Assembly (NCBI RefSeq): GCF_011801125.1
Contig: NZ_CP046171.1
Location: 1,488,001 to 1,552,000 of the forward strand
DNA length: 64,000 nt
From: Nocardia brasiliensis
Lineage (GTDB): Bacteria > Actinomycetota > Actinomycetes > Mycobacteriales > Mycobacteriaceae
Reading direction: 5' to 3'
The notes under the pieces were generated by a model. The model was not told the DNA's origin. It did not search any database and worked only from the letters and a program-made list of their open reading frames with translations. This document shows positions 42,416-52,447 of the stretch, piece after piece. Each line of letters begins with the position of its first letter. The stretch's first letter is position 1. The position numbers and the translations under genes are program-made.

Positions 42416-43630
42416 TCAGTGCAGCGCGCTGCCCTGCTGCCACTGTTCCCACGGCACGCCCCAGTCGCCGTTCTGCCAGACCTCGAGCGGTGCGCCGCCG
42501 GTGTTGCGGACCTCGACGACGTCACCGGGGACGGCGAAATCGTAGAACCAGCGCGCGTTCTCGGGGCTGAGGTTCAGGCAGCCGTGCGAGGTGTTGGTAT
42601 TGCCCTGCGCCCACATTGTCGAGGCGAGTTCGTGCAGGTAGATGCCGTCGGTGCTGATCCGGGTCGCCCAGTTGATGGTCTCCTTGTAGCCGAGCCGGGA
42701 GTTGACCGGCAGGCCGAAGGTAGAGGAGTCCATGATCACCGGGTTCGCCTTGCTCATCACGGTGTAGGTGCCCGGCTGGGTCCAGAAGGTGATGGTCTTG
42801 CCGCCGACGTTCTCGCTGCCGCCCATGCCCATCGAGGTGGGCATGGTGCGGACCAGCTTGCCGTCTTCGAAGACCTGGACCTGCTTGGTGTCGTCATCGG
42901 CGATGGACACGTGCGACGCGCCGACGGTGAACGAGGCCTTGCTGTCCTCCTGGCCGTAGAGCCCGCCACCGAGGTCGACGGCGTAGATGTTGGCGGCGAC
43001 GCTGACCTTCGTACCCGGCGCGTAGTAGTCCTTGGGCCGCCAGTGCAGATGCCGGTTGTCCAGCCAGTACCACGAGCCATCGACCGGTGGGTTCGTCGTG
43101 ACCGACAGGCGCTTCTCGGCCAGCGCGCGGTCGGGCACGTCCTCGTCGAAGTGCGCCGCGATGACGGCGCCGACCCCGAAGGTGCCGCCGTCGAGCAGAC
43201 CGCCACCGGTGGTCTCGAAGTAGACCTTGGTCTGGTTGTTCGGCGTCAACGTGTCGAACGTTGAAGTCAGCGGCCCGCTGCGGCCGGTGATGGTGAGTCC
43301 CTCCGCGGTGATCGTATAGGTGTGGCCGTAGCCGAGCGGGTCGGCGGGCTTCCACGCGGTTTTGTCCGGCGTGAAGATGCCCTCGATCTGCTTGCCCGCC
43401 TCGTTGGTCATCGTCACCGAGGTCAGCACGCCGTCGCCGGCACTCACCTGCACCTTGCTGGTGGGGTCGACGCCCTTCGTGCCGGGTGCGGGTGTGATGG
43501 CGATCGCCGCGGGTGCGGGGTCCTTCGAGACCGGTGGCTTCGAATCCGACCCTGAACAACCCGCCACCACCAGCGCCACGACCAGGACGACGATCCCGGC
43601 GGCGCTGGATCGGAAGCGGCGACTCGACAT
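42416..43630 (-). CDS. L,D-transpeptidase lipoprotein
   Basis: This 404-residue protein has a lipobox LVVAGC, two Ig-like domains (residues about 50-250) and a YkuD domain with the catalytic SHGCLNL near residue 360. It resembles mycobacterial LdtB/LdtMt2-type enzymes that form 3-3 peptidoglycan crosslinks and resist most beta-lactams. AGGAG precedes ATG 43630. It is anchored outside the membrane and acts on cell-wall peptides. Function is well supported by motif and build. Confidence 0.95.
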   Translation of the reverse strand: MSSRRFRSSAAGIVVLVVALVVAGCSGSDSKPPVSKDPAPAAIAITPAPGTKGVDPTSKVQVSAGDGVLTSVTMTNEAGKQIEGIFTPDKTAWKPADPLGYGHTYTITAEGLTITGRSGPLTSTFDTLTPNNQTKVYFETTGGGLLDGGTFGVGAVIAAHFDEDVPDRALAEKRLSVTTNPPVDGSWYWLDNRHLHWRPKDYYAPGTKVSVAANIYAVDLGGGLYGQEDSKASFTVGASHVSIADDDTKQVQVFEDGKLVRTMPTSMGMGGSENVGGKTITFWTQPGTYTVMSKANPVIMDSSTFGLPVNSRLGYKETINWATRISTDGIYLHELASTMWAQGNTNTSHGCLNLSPENARWFYDFAVPGDVVEVRNTGGAPLEVWQNGDWGVPWEQWQQGSALH

Positions 43631-43735
43631 GAATTCTCCTGTGTTCGCCGTGCGCTTCCCGCGGCGCACCCTCGACTTTCGATCCCGCTCCGCGAGTTTA
43701 CCGGCCCGCGGTGGGTGTCCTCGTCGAGGCGGAAC

Positions 43736-43831
43736 TCAGTTGTCGGGGCCGATCCGGAATTGGGTCGCCAAGCCGCGAGCGACCTCGTCGCCGAGGAACG
43801 GTTGTAGGAGGAGGAACATAATCATGGACAT
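43736..43831 (-). CDS. Doubtful small hydrophobic ORF in a gene-poor stretch
   Basis: The stretch 43631-44000 has no clear gene. The best frame encodes 31 residues starting MSMIMFLLLQPFLGDEVARGL, with one short hydrophobic helix. The ribosome site is weak (GGGGC, too far). It may be the end of a decayed membrane protein or not a gene at all. Confidence 0.2.
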   Translation of the reverse strand: MSMIMFLLLQPFLGDEVARGLATQFRIGPDN

Positions 43832-44000
43832 CGGCACAGCCCCGATCGTGTAAAGCGGTACTACCAGGCCGCAGGCGCCGAATCTCGAATCCGGACGGCG
43901 CAACCCGACCTTGCACACTGTCCATTTCAGGCTAGGGGCGGCGCCGACGCTGGGCAACCCGTCGGCGCGAATCTGGTCGACTGCTGAATTGACCAGCGTG

Positions 44001-44963
44001 TCACCGCGACACACTGGTCGGATCGCCGAATGCCTTGCGGTAGTTGCGCGGTGCGGTGCCGACGAGCTGGGTGAAGTGATGGCGCAGCGAGGCGACCGAA
44101 CCGAAGCCGGATTGCTCGGCGACCCGATCTATCGGCAGATCGGTGGTTTCCAGCAAACGCTGAGCACGACGGATGCGCGCGTTCAGAATCCAGTGCAGGA
44201 CGGTGGTGCCGAGCTGGGATTCGAAGCGGCGCTGCACCGTTCGAACGCTCAGACCCGCGTGTGCGGCGATGTCGGCGAGGGTGAGCTGCTCGGTGATGTG
44301 TTCCTCGATCCAGTCCAGCAGCGGCTGCATCGCGGGGGAGCCTTGCGCCGGGTCGGGCCGGGTGATGAATTGTGCCTGGCCGCCGTCCCGTTGCAGCGGT
44401 AACACCATCTGGCGCGCGGTGTCGGCGGCGACCGCCGAGCCGTAGTCGCGGCGTACCAGGTGCAGGCACAGATCGAGGCCCGCGCCGGAACCCGCCGAGG
44501 TGAGGATCTGCCCGTTGTCGGTGAGCAGCACCGAGGGATCCACCTCGACGTGCGGATAGCGCGCGGCGAACAGGTCGGCCAACCGCCAGTGGGTGGTGGC
44601 TCGCAGCCCGTCCAGCAGGCCGGCGTCGGCGAGTAGAAAAGCTCCGGTGCAGATGGAGGCCACGACCGCGCCCCTGGCCGCGGCCGCGCGCAGCGCTTCG
44701 CGGTGGCGGGGATCGGACTCGAGCATGCTTTCCGCGCCGGGCACGAGCACCACGTCCGCCTGCTCCAGTGTTTCCAGCGGCCAGCGCGGGCCGATCGAGA
44801 ACATCTGCTGACCCGAGGCGCAGGCGGTGGTCGACTCGCCGCACATGCGCACGTCGTAGCCGGGCTGATTGTCGGGGAGCCAGGTGGACGCGAAGATCTG
44901 CGCGCCTAGGACCAGGTCGAAGGCATTCACACCGGCAGGGACGAGGATGGCGACCATCCGCAT
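44001..44963 (-). CDS. GlxA/FtrA-type AraC family regulator
   Basis: This 320-residue protein has an N-terminal DJ-1/PfpI-like domain (VAILVPAGVNAFDLVLGAQIF, ICTGAFLLADAGLLDG, where the nucleophile-position Cys is present in SICTGA) and a C-terminal AraC HTH pair (LTLADIAAHAGLSVRTVQRRF, VAEQSGFGSVASLRHHF). Such regulators respond to small amides or aldehydes. It is divergent from a SnoaL-like gene across 99 bases, which is its most likely target. Confidence 0.92.
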   Translation of the reverse strand: MRMVAILVPAGVNAFDLVLGAQIFASTWLPDNQPGYDVRMCGESTTACASGQQMFSIGPRWPLETLEQADVVLVPGAESMLESDPRHREALRAAAARGAVVASICTGAFLLADAGLLDGLRATTHWRLADLFAARYPHVEVDPSVLLTDNGQILTSAGSGAGLDLCLHLVRRDYGSAVAADTARQMVLPLQRDGGQAQFITRPDPAQGSPAMQPLLDWIEEHITEQLTLADIAAHAGLSVRTVQRRFESQLGTTVLHWILNARIRRAQRLLETTDLPIDRVAEQSGFGSVASLRHHFTQLVGTAPRNYRKAFGDPTSVSR

Positions 44964-45062
44964 GTCGCGATCTTAGCGAAAGCTGACATTGACGCCACTT
45001 GTTTGCTATTCGTTAGCTGGAAGCATGGAGCGATCAACCGGCGGAATCAGGAAGGGCTCGTG

Positions 45063-45623
45063 ATGACCGACATGCCAATCGCTCCGCGGCTTCACCGGCA
45101 CGCGGGTGTGCGAAGCGATCGCTCCGTCGCCGGGCTGCTCGAGGCGGCCGACGAATGCGCCGTCGTCGAACGCTTCTACGAACTCATCTTTCTGCAGGAT
45201 CACGCGCAGGCGATCGATCTGGTCGCCCCCGACGCCCGGTTCTCCGCGCCATGGCAGCTGCCCGGCCTGCCCGACCTGGTGGTGGGTCGCGATGAACTGC
45301 GCGCCGGCCTGGACTGCTGGGCCGCCGAACTCTGGCACGCGGGCAGCCTCTCGCGCATCAGCGTCAGGCCCTTCGCGGTGGCGCACCTGTGGTTCGCGAT
45401 CATCGAGGGTGAGCTGACCGCGCGGGAGAGCCAGCGCCGGTATCACGCCGTGTTCGTCAGCGAGGTCCGGTTCCGGGACGGCCTGATCGCCGCGGTGCGG
45501 CAGTATCACAACGTGCTGCACGAGGTCATCGCGCTGGGCGCGGACGTGCCAGGGGTCAACGTGCCGGGGTATGGCATCGGCTCGTACCGCGCCGATGGGA
45601 AGGATCGACACGACGCGGCCTGA
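45063..45623 (+). CDS. SnoaL-like (NTF2-fold) protein
   Basis: This 186-residue protein matches the NTF2/ketosteroid-isomerase-like fold by its pattern of helices and cone strands (VVERFYELIFLQDHAQAIDLVAPDARF, QYHNVLHEVIALG). These proteins are isomerases, cyclases or small-molecule binding domains. ATG 45063 has GGAAGGG upstream. It is divergent from the GlxA-type regulator. The substrate is unknown, and the assignment rests on fold pattern only. Confidence 0.7.
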   Translation: MTDMPIAPRLHRHAGVRSDRSVAGLLEAADECAVVERFYELIFLQDHAQAIDLVAPDARFSAPWQLPGLPDLVVGRDELRAGLDCWAAELWHAGSLSRISVRPFAVAHLWFAIIEGELTARESQRRYHAVFVSEVRFRDGLIAAVRQYHNVLHEVIALGADVPGVNVPGYGIGSYRADGKDRHDAA

Positions 45624-45686
45624 GCCGCCCGCTACGGTGTTGCCTTGAGTCCGGACCGAACACGGTCCGCGGTCCGAGGAGGCGCT

Positions 45687-46142
45687 GTGCCGATGATCAC
45701 GGTTACCCGCGAGGTCGCCGCTACCCCAGACCGGGTCTGGGCGGTGATCACCGATCTGGAACGTACCGCCGAGGTGATCCGCGGCATCACCCGCCTGGAA
45801 CGCCTCGACAACGGGGCGGGCTTCACCGTCGGCACCAAATGGCGGGAGACCCGGGTCATGTTCGGCAAGGAAGCCACCGAGACCATGACCGTCACCGCCC
45901 TGGTGCCCGGCCAGACCTACACCACCGAGGCCGATTCGCACGGCACGCACTACCGATCCATCTTCACCCTCACGGCCAAGGGGCAGCACACCCTGCTGGC
46001 CATGGGCTTCGAGGGTAAGCCGCACGGCAAGGTCACGCGCACAGCCGCTTTCATCGGCAGGCTGTTCGAAGGGCCCACCCGTCGCATGCTGCGGCGCGAT
46101 CTCGACGACATCGCCAAGGCCGCGGAATCCTCATCCAGCTGA
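45687..46142 (+). CDS. SRPBCC family protein
   Basis: This 151-residue protein has the SRPBCC pattern (ITVTREVAATPDRVWAVITDLERTAEVI, then GTKWRETRVMFG). GTG 45687 follows AGGAGG by 4 bases; ATG 45693 is a near alternative. It comes 63 bases after the SnoaL-like gene on the same strand. It probably binds a lipid-like ligand. It is not closely similar to the other SRPBCC protein at 35546-35998. Confidence 0.8.
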   Translation: MPMITVTREVAATPDRVWAVITDLERTAEVIRGITRLERLDNGAGFTVGTKWRETRVMFGKEATETMTVTALVPGQTYTTEADSHGTHYRSIFTLTAKGQHTLLAMGFEGKPHGKVTRTAAFIGRLFEGPTRRMLRRDLDDIAKAAESSSS

Positions 46143-46193
46143 CGGGAATACGGCCTCGTGCGACAGCGCTTGGGCGCGCACCGCTGACTCCGG

Positions 46194-46907
46194 TCAGTTC
46201 GCCGACGGGCGCAGGTCGAGCAGCTGCTCGAAGAAGCCGCCGATGTTGTTGGCGCGGTCGACCAGGTGGATCTCCAAGATCCAGTGGCAGCTACGGCCTT
46301 TCGGGTCGAGGCGGCGCATCGGGACGGTCGAGCCGGTGGCGACGTAAGAGGTCACCTCGGTGCCCGAGATCTGCTTGTGCGGGAACTCGCCGACCAAGTG
46401 CCCCGCGATCTCGGCGGTGATCTCCCAGCCCTGCGCGGTGGCCTGCGCGCGGACGAAATCGTAGAGCTGTTCGCCGGTGATGTCGGGATGCGCTTCGAAG
46501 TAGGCGCGTCCCTGTTCCCACAGCGGTTCCAGCGCGTCCCGCAGCGCCAGTTTCGCTGGGTCGCTGCCGAGCACGTAGGTGCGGCCGAAATCGGCCTCCC
46601 ACTCCTCGAAGATGGGGCCGAAATCGAGGAAGCAGATGTCGTCCGGCTCGATCACCCGGTTCGGCGGCTTGGCGCTGTAGGGCTCGAGCGTGTTCACCCC
46701 GGAGCGCACGATGCGCTTGTGCCAGAACCGTCGAATGCCGAACATCTCGTTCGCGAGGTCGCGTACCGCGTCGCTGACCTCCGACTCCGTCGCGCCCGCC
46801 GCGATGATTCCCCGCGCCACTACCTCGTCGAACAAAGCCACCGCATTGGCCTCGGCCGCCAACAGGGCCGAAACCCGTGCCGCCTCGTCCACACCCACCG
46901 TCTCCAT
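46194..46907 (-). CDS. M24 family metallopeptidase
   Basis: This 237-residue protein has the pita-bread fold pattern of M24 peptidases: DFGPIFEEWEADFGRTY with two Asp metal ligands, GHLVGEFPHK with a His, and a Glu in LEIHLVD. It lacks the N-terminal domain of prolidase, so it is a minimal aminopeptidase-like enzyme. It may cleave dipeptides or be a non-peptidase hydrolase. Metal use (Mn or Co) is typical for the family. It stands alone. Confidence 0.88.
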   Translation of the reverse strand: METVGVDEAARVSALLAAEANAVALFDEVVARGIIAAGATESEVSDAVRDLANEMFGIRRFWHKRIVRSGVNTLEPYSAKPPNRVIEPDDICFLDFGPIFEEWEADFGRTYVLGSDPAKLALRDALEPLWEQGRAYFEAHPDITGEQLYDFVRAQATAQGWEITAEIAGHLVGEFPHKQISGTEVTSYVATGSTVPMRRLDPKGRSCHWILEIHLVDRANNIGGFFEQLLDLRPSAN

Positions 46908-47073
46908 GATTCGACCCTAGCCCGCCGCGCACCGTCCGGTCTGTACGCAGCGGGCATTCGGGTGAAACGTGCTTCAGTCGTCGGCCCCGCGCACAAAATA
47001 TGCTTCGGCGGCCGTCTCGGCGACGCACCCGACGCGACGGCGTCGCCGGCCCGGAATCGGGTATGCGGGCGGT

Positions 47074-47238
47074 ATGAGCGGACCACAGATGGATCGGGTG
47101 ACGGCCGAATCGAAGCGGGACGAGGCGGATTTCGCCGACGAGCACACGAAAGCGACGCACGCCGACGAGCATCCGTCCGGCGTCGATCTGGAGACCGACG
47201 AGTCGACACCGGACGGGCACGCGGGTATGGACAGCTAG
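47074..47238 (+). CDS. 54-residue acidic disordered protein
   Basis: A short frame encodes a highly charged, Asp/Glu-rich peptide with His and no hydrophobic stretch (DEADFADEHTKATHADEH). There is no strong ribosome site. Its end overlaps the convergent methyltransferase end by 4 bases. Codon use is like that of neighbouring genes. Such small acidic proteins are common in actinomycetes and have no known role; it may be spurious. Confidence 0.45.
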   Translation: MSGPQMDRVTAESKRDEADFADEHTKATHADEHPSGVDLETDESTPDGHAGMDS

Positions 47239-47885
47239 ACCCGGCGGAACCTGGCCTGCCAGGCGGCCAGCTCGACGGCGGTGCCCGCGGGCAGGTCGAA
47301 GCCGGTGTCCTGGCCGAGCACCGACGGTGTCACCGTGCCGTGGTACTTCGCTGGCTGTAGATCCTCCAATTCCCATCCTTCGCCGAAGGATTCACGAATG
47401 AGCGTGTCGCTGATCCGGGGTCCGAAGCCGGGTTCGACATCGGAGAGCGCCAGGATGTGCACGGCCCCGCCCGGCTTGCAGAGCGCGTACAGGCTGCGCA
47501 CATAGGCGGCGCGGTTGACCGGTTCGGTGCCGAAGATGTGGAACAGCGCGCTGTCCACGATGGTGTCGTAGCTCGGTGCGGTGTCCGAGGCGGTGGGCGC
47601 GAGCAGATCGGCGGCCTCGAAGCGCGCATTCGGAACCCCTTGGGCCGCAGCGTTTCGCTTGGCGTACGCGATCGCGCTGGGGGACAGGTCCATGCCGATC
47701 ACGTCGTATCCGAGCTTGGTCAGCAGGATCGTGTGCTCACCGGCCCCGCAACCGGGGTCGAGCACTCGCCCCCGCACCCACCCGGCACGCTCCAACTCCA
47801 CGATCGCGGGTTGGGGCCGGCCGATCAGCCACGGCGCTGTGTCATTGTCGTATACCGCATTCCATTGCTCGACAGATTGAGTCAT
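47235..47885 (-). CDS. Class I SAM-dependent methyltransferase
   Basis: This 216-residue protein has motif I LDPGCGAGEHTI (around residue 47), motif II VIGMDLSPSAI and a DAxxxxF-like motif (VDSALFHIFG). It is a small Rossmann methyltransferase of the TehB/thiopurine methyltransferase-like group. The start at 47885 is the family-like N terminus (MTQSVEQWNAVYDND). Its substrate is unknown. A decayed, divergent methyltransferase fragment lies upstream. Confidence 0.9.
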   Translation of the reverse strand: MTQSVEQWNAVYDNDTAPWLIGRPQPAIVELERAGWVRGRVLDPGCGAGEHTILLTKLGYDVIGMDLSPSAIAYAKRNAAAQGVPNARFEAADLLAPTASDTAPSYDTIVDSALFHIFGTEPVNRAAYVRSLYALCKPGGAVHILALSDVEPGFGPRISDTLIRESFGEGWELEDLQPAKYHGTVTPSVLGQDTGFDLPAGTAVELAAWQARFRRV

Positions 47886-47904
47886 GCCTCCACTATCAAA
47901 CGTC

Positions 47905-48150
47905 AACCATGCTCGAGGTCAACGGCCGAAAATCGCTGGCGTGGATGCTCTACGAAGCACGGGCGCGGGTGTCGCAGGCCGAGTTTCGGGTGGGGACCCG
48001 CACGAGTTGCCGATGCCCGGCGACGCCGTCGATCTGATCGTGTGTGCCCTTGCACTGAGCCGTGGTCCTTGGCCGCTATGGTGCCCGAGGCGGCGCAGGC
48101 GGCCAGGGCGGGCGTGCCCGGCATGCTCATCTGGGACTTCCAGCTGAGCT
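47905..48150 (+). pseudogene. Decayed SAM-methyltransferase fragment
   Basis: Three frames together spell the middle of a methyltransferase: YEARARVSQAEFRVG, then after a one-base deletion in a run of G near 47997 DPHELPMPGDAVDLIVC and ALALS, then after a second shift near 48060 SLAAMVPEAAQAARAGVPG. The SAM-binding motif I and the C terminus are missing. It is a broken remnant, divergent from the intact methyltransferase. The rest of the space up to 48235 holds nothing I can support. Confidence 0.6.
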
Positions 48151-48235
48151 TAGGCCGGCCGGCGGGCTCGAAGCGCGGGTGCGGCCGAAACCGCGAGCCG
48201 CGCAGCTGCTTCGAGCCCGCCGGTGCTGCGTCCGG

Positions 48236-49915
48236 TCAGGCGACGGCGACCAGCCTGGCCGCGTTCGCGGCCTCGTCGTCGGCGGCCTGGTTGGCGGCCA
48301 GCTCGGCCTGCACACGATCCCGGTAGCGGGTGAGTTCGCGCTCGGCGTCGGCGGTGTCCCAGCCGAGATGCGGGCCGATCAGGAGCGCGACCTCGGGCGC
48401 GGCGAGCAGGCCGCGGTCGGCGGCCTCGATCGAGATCCGGGTGCGCCGGGTGAGCACGTCGTCGAGATGCAGTGCGCCCTCGTGGGTTACGGCGTACACG
48501 ACCTCGGCGGCCAGGTACTCCTCGGCGCCGGGCAGCGGCTCGGCCAGCGCCGGGTCCGCGGCGATCAGCGCGAACAGGTCGTGCGCGCCGGAACCGTAGC
48601 GGCCGAGCAGATGTGCCACGGAGGCCTTGGGCAGGCCGACGCGCTGCGCCAGGCTGTCCAGGTCGTCGAGCATTTCCTGGTAGCCCACCGCACCGAGGAT
48701 CGGCAGCTTGTCGGTCACCGACGGCGCGACCGCGCGGCCGAGTCCCTTGACCGCCGCGTCGACCACATCGGCGGCCATCACCCGGTAGGTGGTGTACTTG
48801 CCGCCCGCGATCACGAACAGACCCGGAACCGGTTCGGCCACCGCGTGTTCGCGTGACAGGGTGGAGGTGTCGCTGGACGCGCCGGACAGCAGCGGGCGCA
48901 GCCCGGCGTAGGTGCCGACGATGTCCTCGCGGGTCAGCGGCTCCCGCAGCACCGCGTTGACGTGGTCGAGGATGTACTGCACGTCGGCGTTGCTCGCGGC
49001 CGGATGATCTTTGTCCAGCGACCAATCGGTGTCGGTGGTGCCGATGATCCAGTGGTTGTGCCACGGGATCACGAACAGCACGCTCTTCTCGGTGCGCATG
49101 ATCAGGCCGGTGTCCAGGTCGAGCCGTGCGCGCGGCACCAGGATGTGCACGCCCTTCGACATGCGCACGTGGAACGGGAAATCCACGCCCGTCATCCGGT
49201 TCATCTCGTCGGTCCAGACGCCGGTCGCGCTGATCACCCTGCGGGCCCGCACCGTGTGCTCGCGGCCGGTCTCCAGGTCGGTGACCTGCGCGCCGATCAC
49301 CCGTTCGCCGTCGCGCAGCAGCCCGGTGACCTTGGTGCGGGTCAGCACCGTCGCACCGTGCTGGGCCGCGGTGCGCGCGATCATCATGGTGTGGCGCGCG
49401 TCGTCGACCTGCGCATCGAAGTAGCGGATCGCGCCGGTCATCGAGTCATCGCGCAGCGCGGGCGCCAATTCCAGTGCGCGCGTACGGCTCAGGTGCCGGT
49501 GCATGGGCAGTGCGCGCGCACCACCGATGGTGTCGTACAGGGCGACGCCCGCGCCGATGTAGGCGCGCTCCCAAACCCGGTGCTGCAGCGGCAACAGGAA
49601 CGACACCGGCCGGACCAGGTGCGGGGCCAGCTTGTTCAGCAGCAGGCCCCGTTCCTTCAACGCCTCACGCACCAGCCAGAAGTCGAGCTGTTCGAGGTAG
49701 CGCAGGCCGCCGTGGATCAGCTTGCTGGAACGACTCGAGGTGCCCGCCGCGAAATCCCTGGCCTCCACCAGGGTCACGCTCAGGCCGCGGGAGGCGGCGT
49801 CGAGGGCGGCACCGGCGCCGACCACGCCGCCGCCGATCACCAGCACATCGATTTCGTTGTCGCCCAGGGCCTGCACCGCGTCGGCGCGGTAGCTCGGATC
49901 CAATCTCGCGGACAT
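48236..49915 (-). CDS. glpD: Aerobic glycerol-3-phosphate dehydrogenase
   Basis: This 559-residue flavoprotein has the FAD site VLVIGGGVVGAGAALDAASRG at its N terminus, followed by GTSSRSSKLIHGGLRYLEQ, both classic GlpD motifs, and the usual C-terminal helical domain. It oxidises glycerol-3-phosphate to dihydroxyacetone phosphate at the membrane and passes electrons to quinone. AAGGAG precedes the ATG. It is the last gene of glpF-glpK-glpD, 45 bases after glpK. Confidence 0.95.
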   Translation of the reverse strand: MSARLDPSYRADAVQALGDNEIDVLVIGGGVVGAGAALDAASRGLSVTLVEARDFAAGTSSRSSKLIHGGLRYLEQLDFWLVREALKERGLLLNKLAPHLVRPVSFLLPLQHRVWERAYIGAGVALYDTIGGARALPMHRHLSRTRALELAPALRDDSMTGAIRYFDAQVDDARHTMMIARTAAQHGATVLTRTKVTGLLRDGERVIGAQVTDLETGREHTVRARRVISATGVWTDEMNRMTGVDFPFHVRMSKGVHILVPRARLDLDTGLIMRTEKSVLFVIPWHNHWIIGTTDTDWSLDKDHPAASNADVQYILDHVNAVLREPLTREDIVGTYAGLRPLLSGASSDTSTLSREHAVAEPVPGLFVIAGGKYTTYRVMAADVVDAAVKGLGRAVAPSVTDKLPILGAVGYQEMLDDLDSLAQRVGLPKASVAHLLGRYGSGAHDLFALIAADPALAEPLPGAEEYLAAEVVYAVTHEGALHLDDVLTRRTRISIEAADRGLLAAPEVALLIGPHLGWDTADAERELTRYRDRVQAELAANQAADDEAANAARLVAVA

Positions 49916-49960
49916 TGCATTCTCCTTTTTCGGTGATAAGTCGCTCAGCGCGCCGACGAG

Positions 49961-51481
49961 CTACTCGTCGACGTCGATCCAGTCGAGGGTGCGCGCCACG
50001 GCCTTCTGCCAGCGGGCATAGCCGCGGGCGCGCTGCTCCTCGGTCCAGGTGGGGTTCCAGCGCTTGTCCTCGTGCCAGTTCTGCACGAGTTCGTCTGTGC
50101 TGCTCCAGAATCCGACCGCGAGCCCGGCCGCGTAGGCGGCGCCGAGCGCGGTGGTCTCCGCGACGACCGGGCGCGAGACCGGCACGCCGAGGAAGTCGGC
50201 CTGCAGCTGCATGCACAGCTCGTTCGCGGTGACGCCGCCGTCGACGCGCAGCACATCGAGCCGCACGCCCGAGTCGGCCTGCATGGCCTCGACGACGTCA
50301 CGGGTCTGGTAGCAAATGGATTCCAGCGTCGCCCGCGCCAGATGGGCGTTGGTGCTGAACCGGGAGAGCCCGACGATCGCGCCGCGCGCGTCGGAGCGCC
50401 AGTAGGGTGCGAACAGCCCGGAGAACGCGGGCACGAAGTACACCCCGCCGTTGTCCTCGACCTGCCTGGCCAGCGATTCGCTTTGGGACGCACCGGAAAT
50501 GATGCCCAGCTGGTCGCGCAGCCACTGCACCGCCGAACCGGTGACCGCGATCGAACCCTCCAGGGCGTACACCGGCTTCTCGTTGCCGAGTCGGTAGGCG
50601 ACCGTGGTGAGCAGGCCGTGCTCGGAGCGCACGATATCGGTTCCGGTGTTGAGCAGCAGGAAGTTTCCGGTGCCGTAGGTGTTCTTCGCCTCGCCGGGCC
50701 GGAAACACACTTGGCCGACCGTGGCCGCCTGCTGGTCACCCAGCACGCCGGCCAGCGGCACCTCGCCACCGAACGGGCCGTCGGCCCTGGTCTTTCCGAA
50801 CAGTTCGGGGTTCGACGACGGGGCGATGGTCGGCAGCATCGAGCGCGGAATACCGAAGATGGACAACAGTTCGTCGTCCCAGTCCAGGGTCTCCAGGTTC
50901 ATCAGCATGGTGCGGCTGGCATTGGTCGGATCGGTGACGTGCACGCCGCCGTCGACCCCGCCGGTCAGGTTCCACAGCAGCCAGCTGTCGGTGGTGCCGA
51001 AGATCGCCTCCCCGCGCTCGGCCGCCTCGGCGACGCCGGCGACGTTGTCCAGGATCCAGCGCAGCTTGCCGCCGGAAAAGTAAGTGGCAGGGGGCAATCC
51101 GGCCTTGTGGCGGATGGTGTCGCCGTGGCCCGCGCGCTCCAGTTCGGCCGCGATGCGGTCGGTCCTGGTGTCCTGCCAGACGATGGCGTTGCAGTAAGGG
51201 CGCCCGGTGGTGCGGTTCCACACCACGGTGGTCTCGCGCTGGTTGGTGACGCCGACCGCGGCCAGATCGCTCGCCTGCAGATCGGCTTTGGTGAGCGTGC
51301 TCTGGATGACCGCGCGGGTGCGCTCCCAGATCTCGGTCGGGTCGTGCTCCACCCAGCCGGCCTGCGGCAGGATCTGCTGATGTTCGAGCTGGTGGCGGGC
51401 GATCTCGTTGCCGCTGTGATCGAACACCATGAAGCGGGTGCTCGTGGTGCCCTGGTCGATGGCGCCGACGTACTGGGTCAT
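49961..51481 (-). CDS. glpK: Glycerol kinase (first copy)
   Basis: This 506-residue enzyme has [10 protein letters not shown] at its start, the GWVEHDP substrate region, and the later [17 protein letters not shown] and [12 protein letters not shown] motifs of GlpK. It phosphorylates glycerol in the cytosol and pulls it through the GlpF channel. AAAGGA precedes the ATG at 51481. It lies between the channel and dehydrogenase genes, and the window holds a second kinase at 53390-54922. Confidence 0.96.
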   Translation of the reverse strand: MTQYVGAIDQGTTSTRFMVFDHSGNEIARHQLEHQQILPQAGWVEHDPTEIWERTRAVIQSTLTKADLQASDLAAVGVTNQRETTVVWNRTTGRPYCNAIVWQDTRTDRIAAELERAGHGDTIRHKAGLPPATYFSGGKLRWILDNVAGVAEAAERGEAIFGTTDSWLLWNLTGGVDGGVHVTDPTNASRTMLMNLETLDWDDELLSIFGIPRSMLPTIAPSSNPELFGKTRADGPFGGEVPLAGVLGDQQAATVGQVCFRPGEAKNTYGTGNFLLLNTGTDIVRSEHGLLTTVAYRLGNEKPVYALEGSIAVTGSAVQWLRDQLGIISGASQSESLARQVEDNGGVYFVPAFSGLFAPYWRSDARGAIVGLSRFSTNAHLARATLESICYQTRDVVEAMQADSGVRLDVLRVDGGVTANELCMQLQADFLGVPVSRPVVAETTALGAAYAAGLAVGFWSSTDELVQNWHEDKRWNPTWTEEQRARGYARWQKAVARTLDWIDVDE

Positions 51482-51522
51482 CGTGGTCCTTTCGAGGAAA
51501 AACTGTGACAAGAGAAGGTGAT

Positions 51523-52344
51523 TCAGAAAAGGACCTGTGCGGCCAGACCGGCGAGCACGCCGCCGAGCAGCGGGCCGAGCACCGGCACCCAGGCATAACC
51601 CCAGTCGGAGTTCTTGCGGCCCGGCAGGTCGGTGGGGCCCGGGTCGGCGCGTCGCTCGGCCGCGCCCGCCCCGACGGTGACGTGCTCGCGCGCGGGCTGG
51701 ACCGCCGCACCCTTGTGCACCGGCAGCAGCGCGTGCGCCAGTCGGGGGCCGAGGTCGCGGGCCGGGTTGATGGCGTAGCCGGTGGGCCCGCCGAGCGAGG
51801 CGCCGATGCCGACCACAAGCAGTGCCGCGGCGAGCGGGCCGAGGCCGGTGGCGGTGTGGCCCATGGCCAGCAGCACCAGCACGAGCGCGAAGGTGGCGAT
51901 CACCTCGGTGGCGAAGTTCCAGGACAGCCCGCGGATCGCGGGGCCGGTGGCGAACACGCCCAGCTTCTTCTCGTCGTCGGTCTCCTCGTCGAAGTGCCGC
52001 TTGTAGGCGACATAGGCGAGGTTCGCGCCGACGAAGGCGCCCGCCAATTGGCCGAGCACGTAGGCGATCGTGGTGGCGGTGGTGATCTCGATGCCGGGCG
52101 CGTATTCGTCCGCGCCGCTGGCCAGCACGCCGATCGTGTACGCGGGGTTCAGGTGACCGCCCGTCTTGTACGCGACGTATACGCCAGCGAGTACGCCGAG
52201 ACCCCACCCGAAGTTGATCAACAGCCAGCCGCCGTCGAATCCCTTGGATTTGGTCAGCAATACATTCGCGACTACGCCGACACCGAGTAAGACCAGCATC
52301 CCTGTGCCGAGTGCTTCACTCAGGAAGATCGAGCCGAAGTTCAT
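51523..52344 (-). CDS. glpF: Glycerol uptake facilitator (aquaglyceroporin)
   Basis: This 273-residue membrane protein has six helices and both NPA half-helix motifs (HLNPAYTIG and [10 protein letters not shown]). The second, with Arg in NPARD, and the general fit match GlpF channels that let glycerol pass. It has an unusually charged loop ([14 protein letters not shown], residues about 120-135) in the middle and another near residue 225. GGAGAC precedes the ATG. It leads the glp operon and faces the IclR regulator. Confidence 0.94.
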   Translation of the reverse strand: MNFGSIFLSEALGTGMLVLLGVGVVANVLLTKSKGFDGGWLLINFGWGLGVLAGVYVAYKTGGHLNPAYTIGVLASGADEYAPGIEITTATTIAYVLGQLAGAFVGANLAYVAYKRHFDEETDDEKKLGVFATGPAIRGLSWNFATEVIATFALVLVLLAMGHTATGLGPLAAALLVVGIGASLGGPTGYAINPARDLGPRLAHALLPVHKGAAVQPAREHVTVGAGAAERRADPGPTDLPGRKNSDWGYAWVPVLGPLLGGVLAGLAAQVLF

Positions 52345-52432
52345 CGTTGAGTCTCCGTTCGCCCGCGGTCGCGGACGCGACCCTGCGAAATCAGACGTTA
52401 CGACGGGGTTGCGAACCCGGACATAGGGCACG

Positions 52433-52447
52433 TTCGACAATGCTGAA
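52433..52447. promoter_or_regulatory. Operator site in the glpF promoter region
   Basis: On the minus strand this site reads TTCAGCATTGTCGAA, differing at two positions from the perfect palindrome at 52559-52573. It lies 89 bases upstream of the glpF start. The shared sequence on both sides of a divergent pair points to one dimeric regulator, the adjacent IclR protein. Confidence 0.65.
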
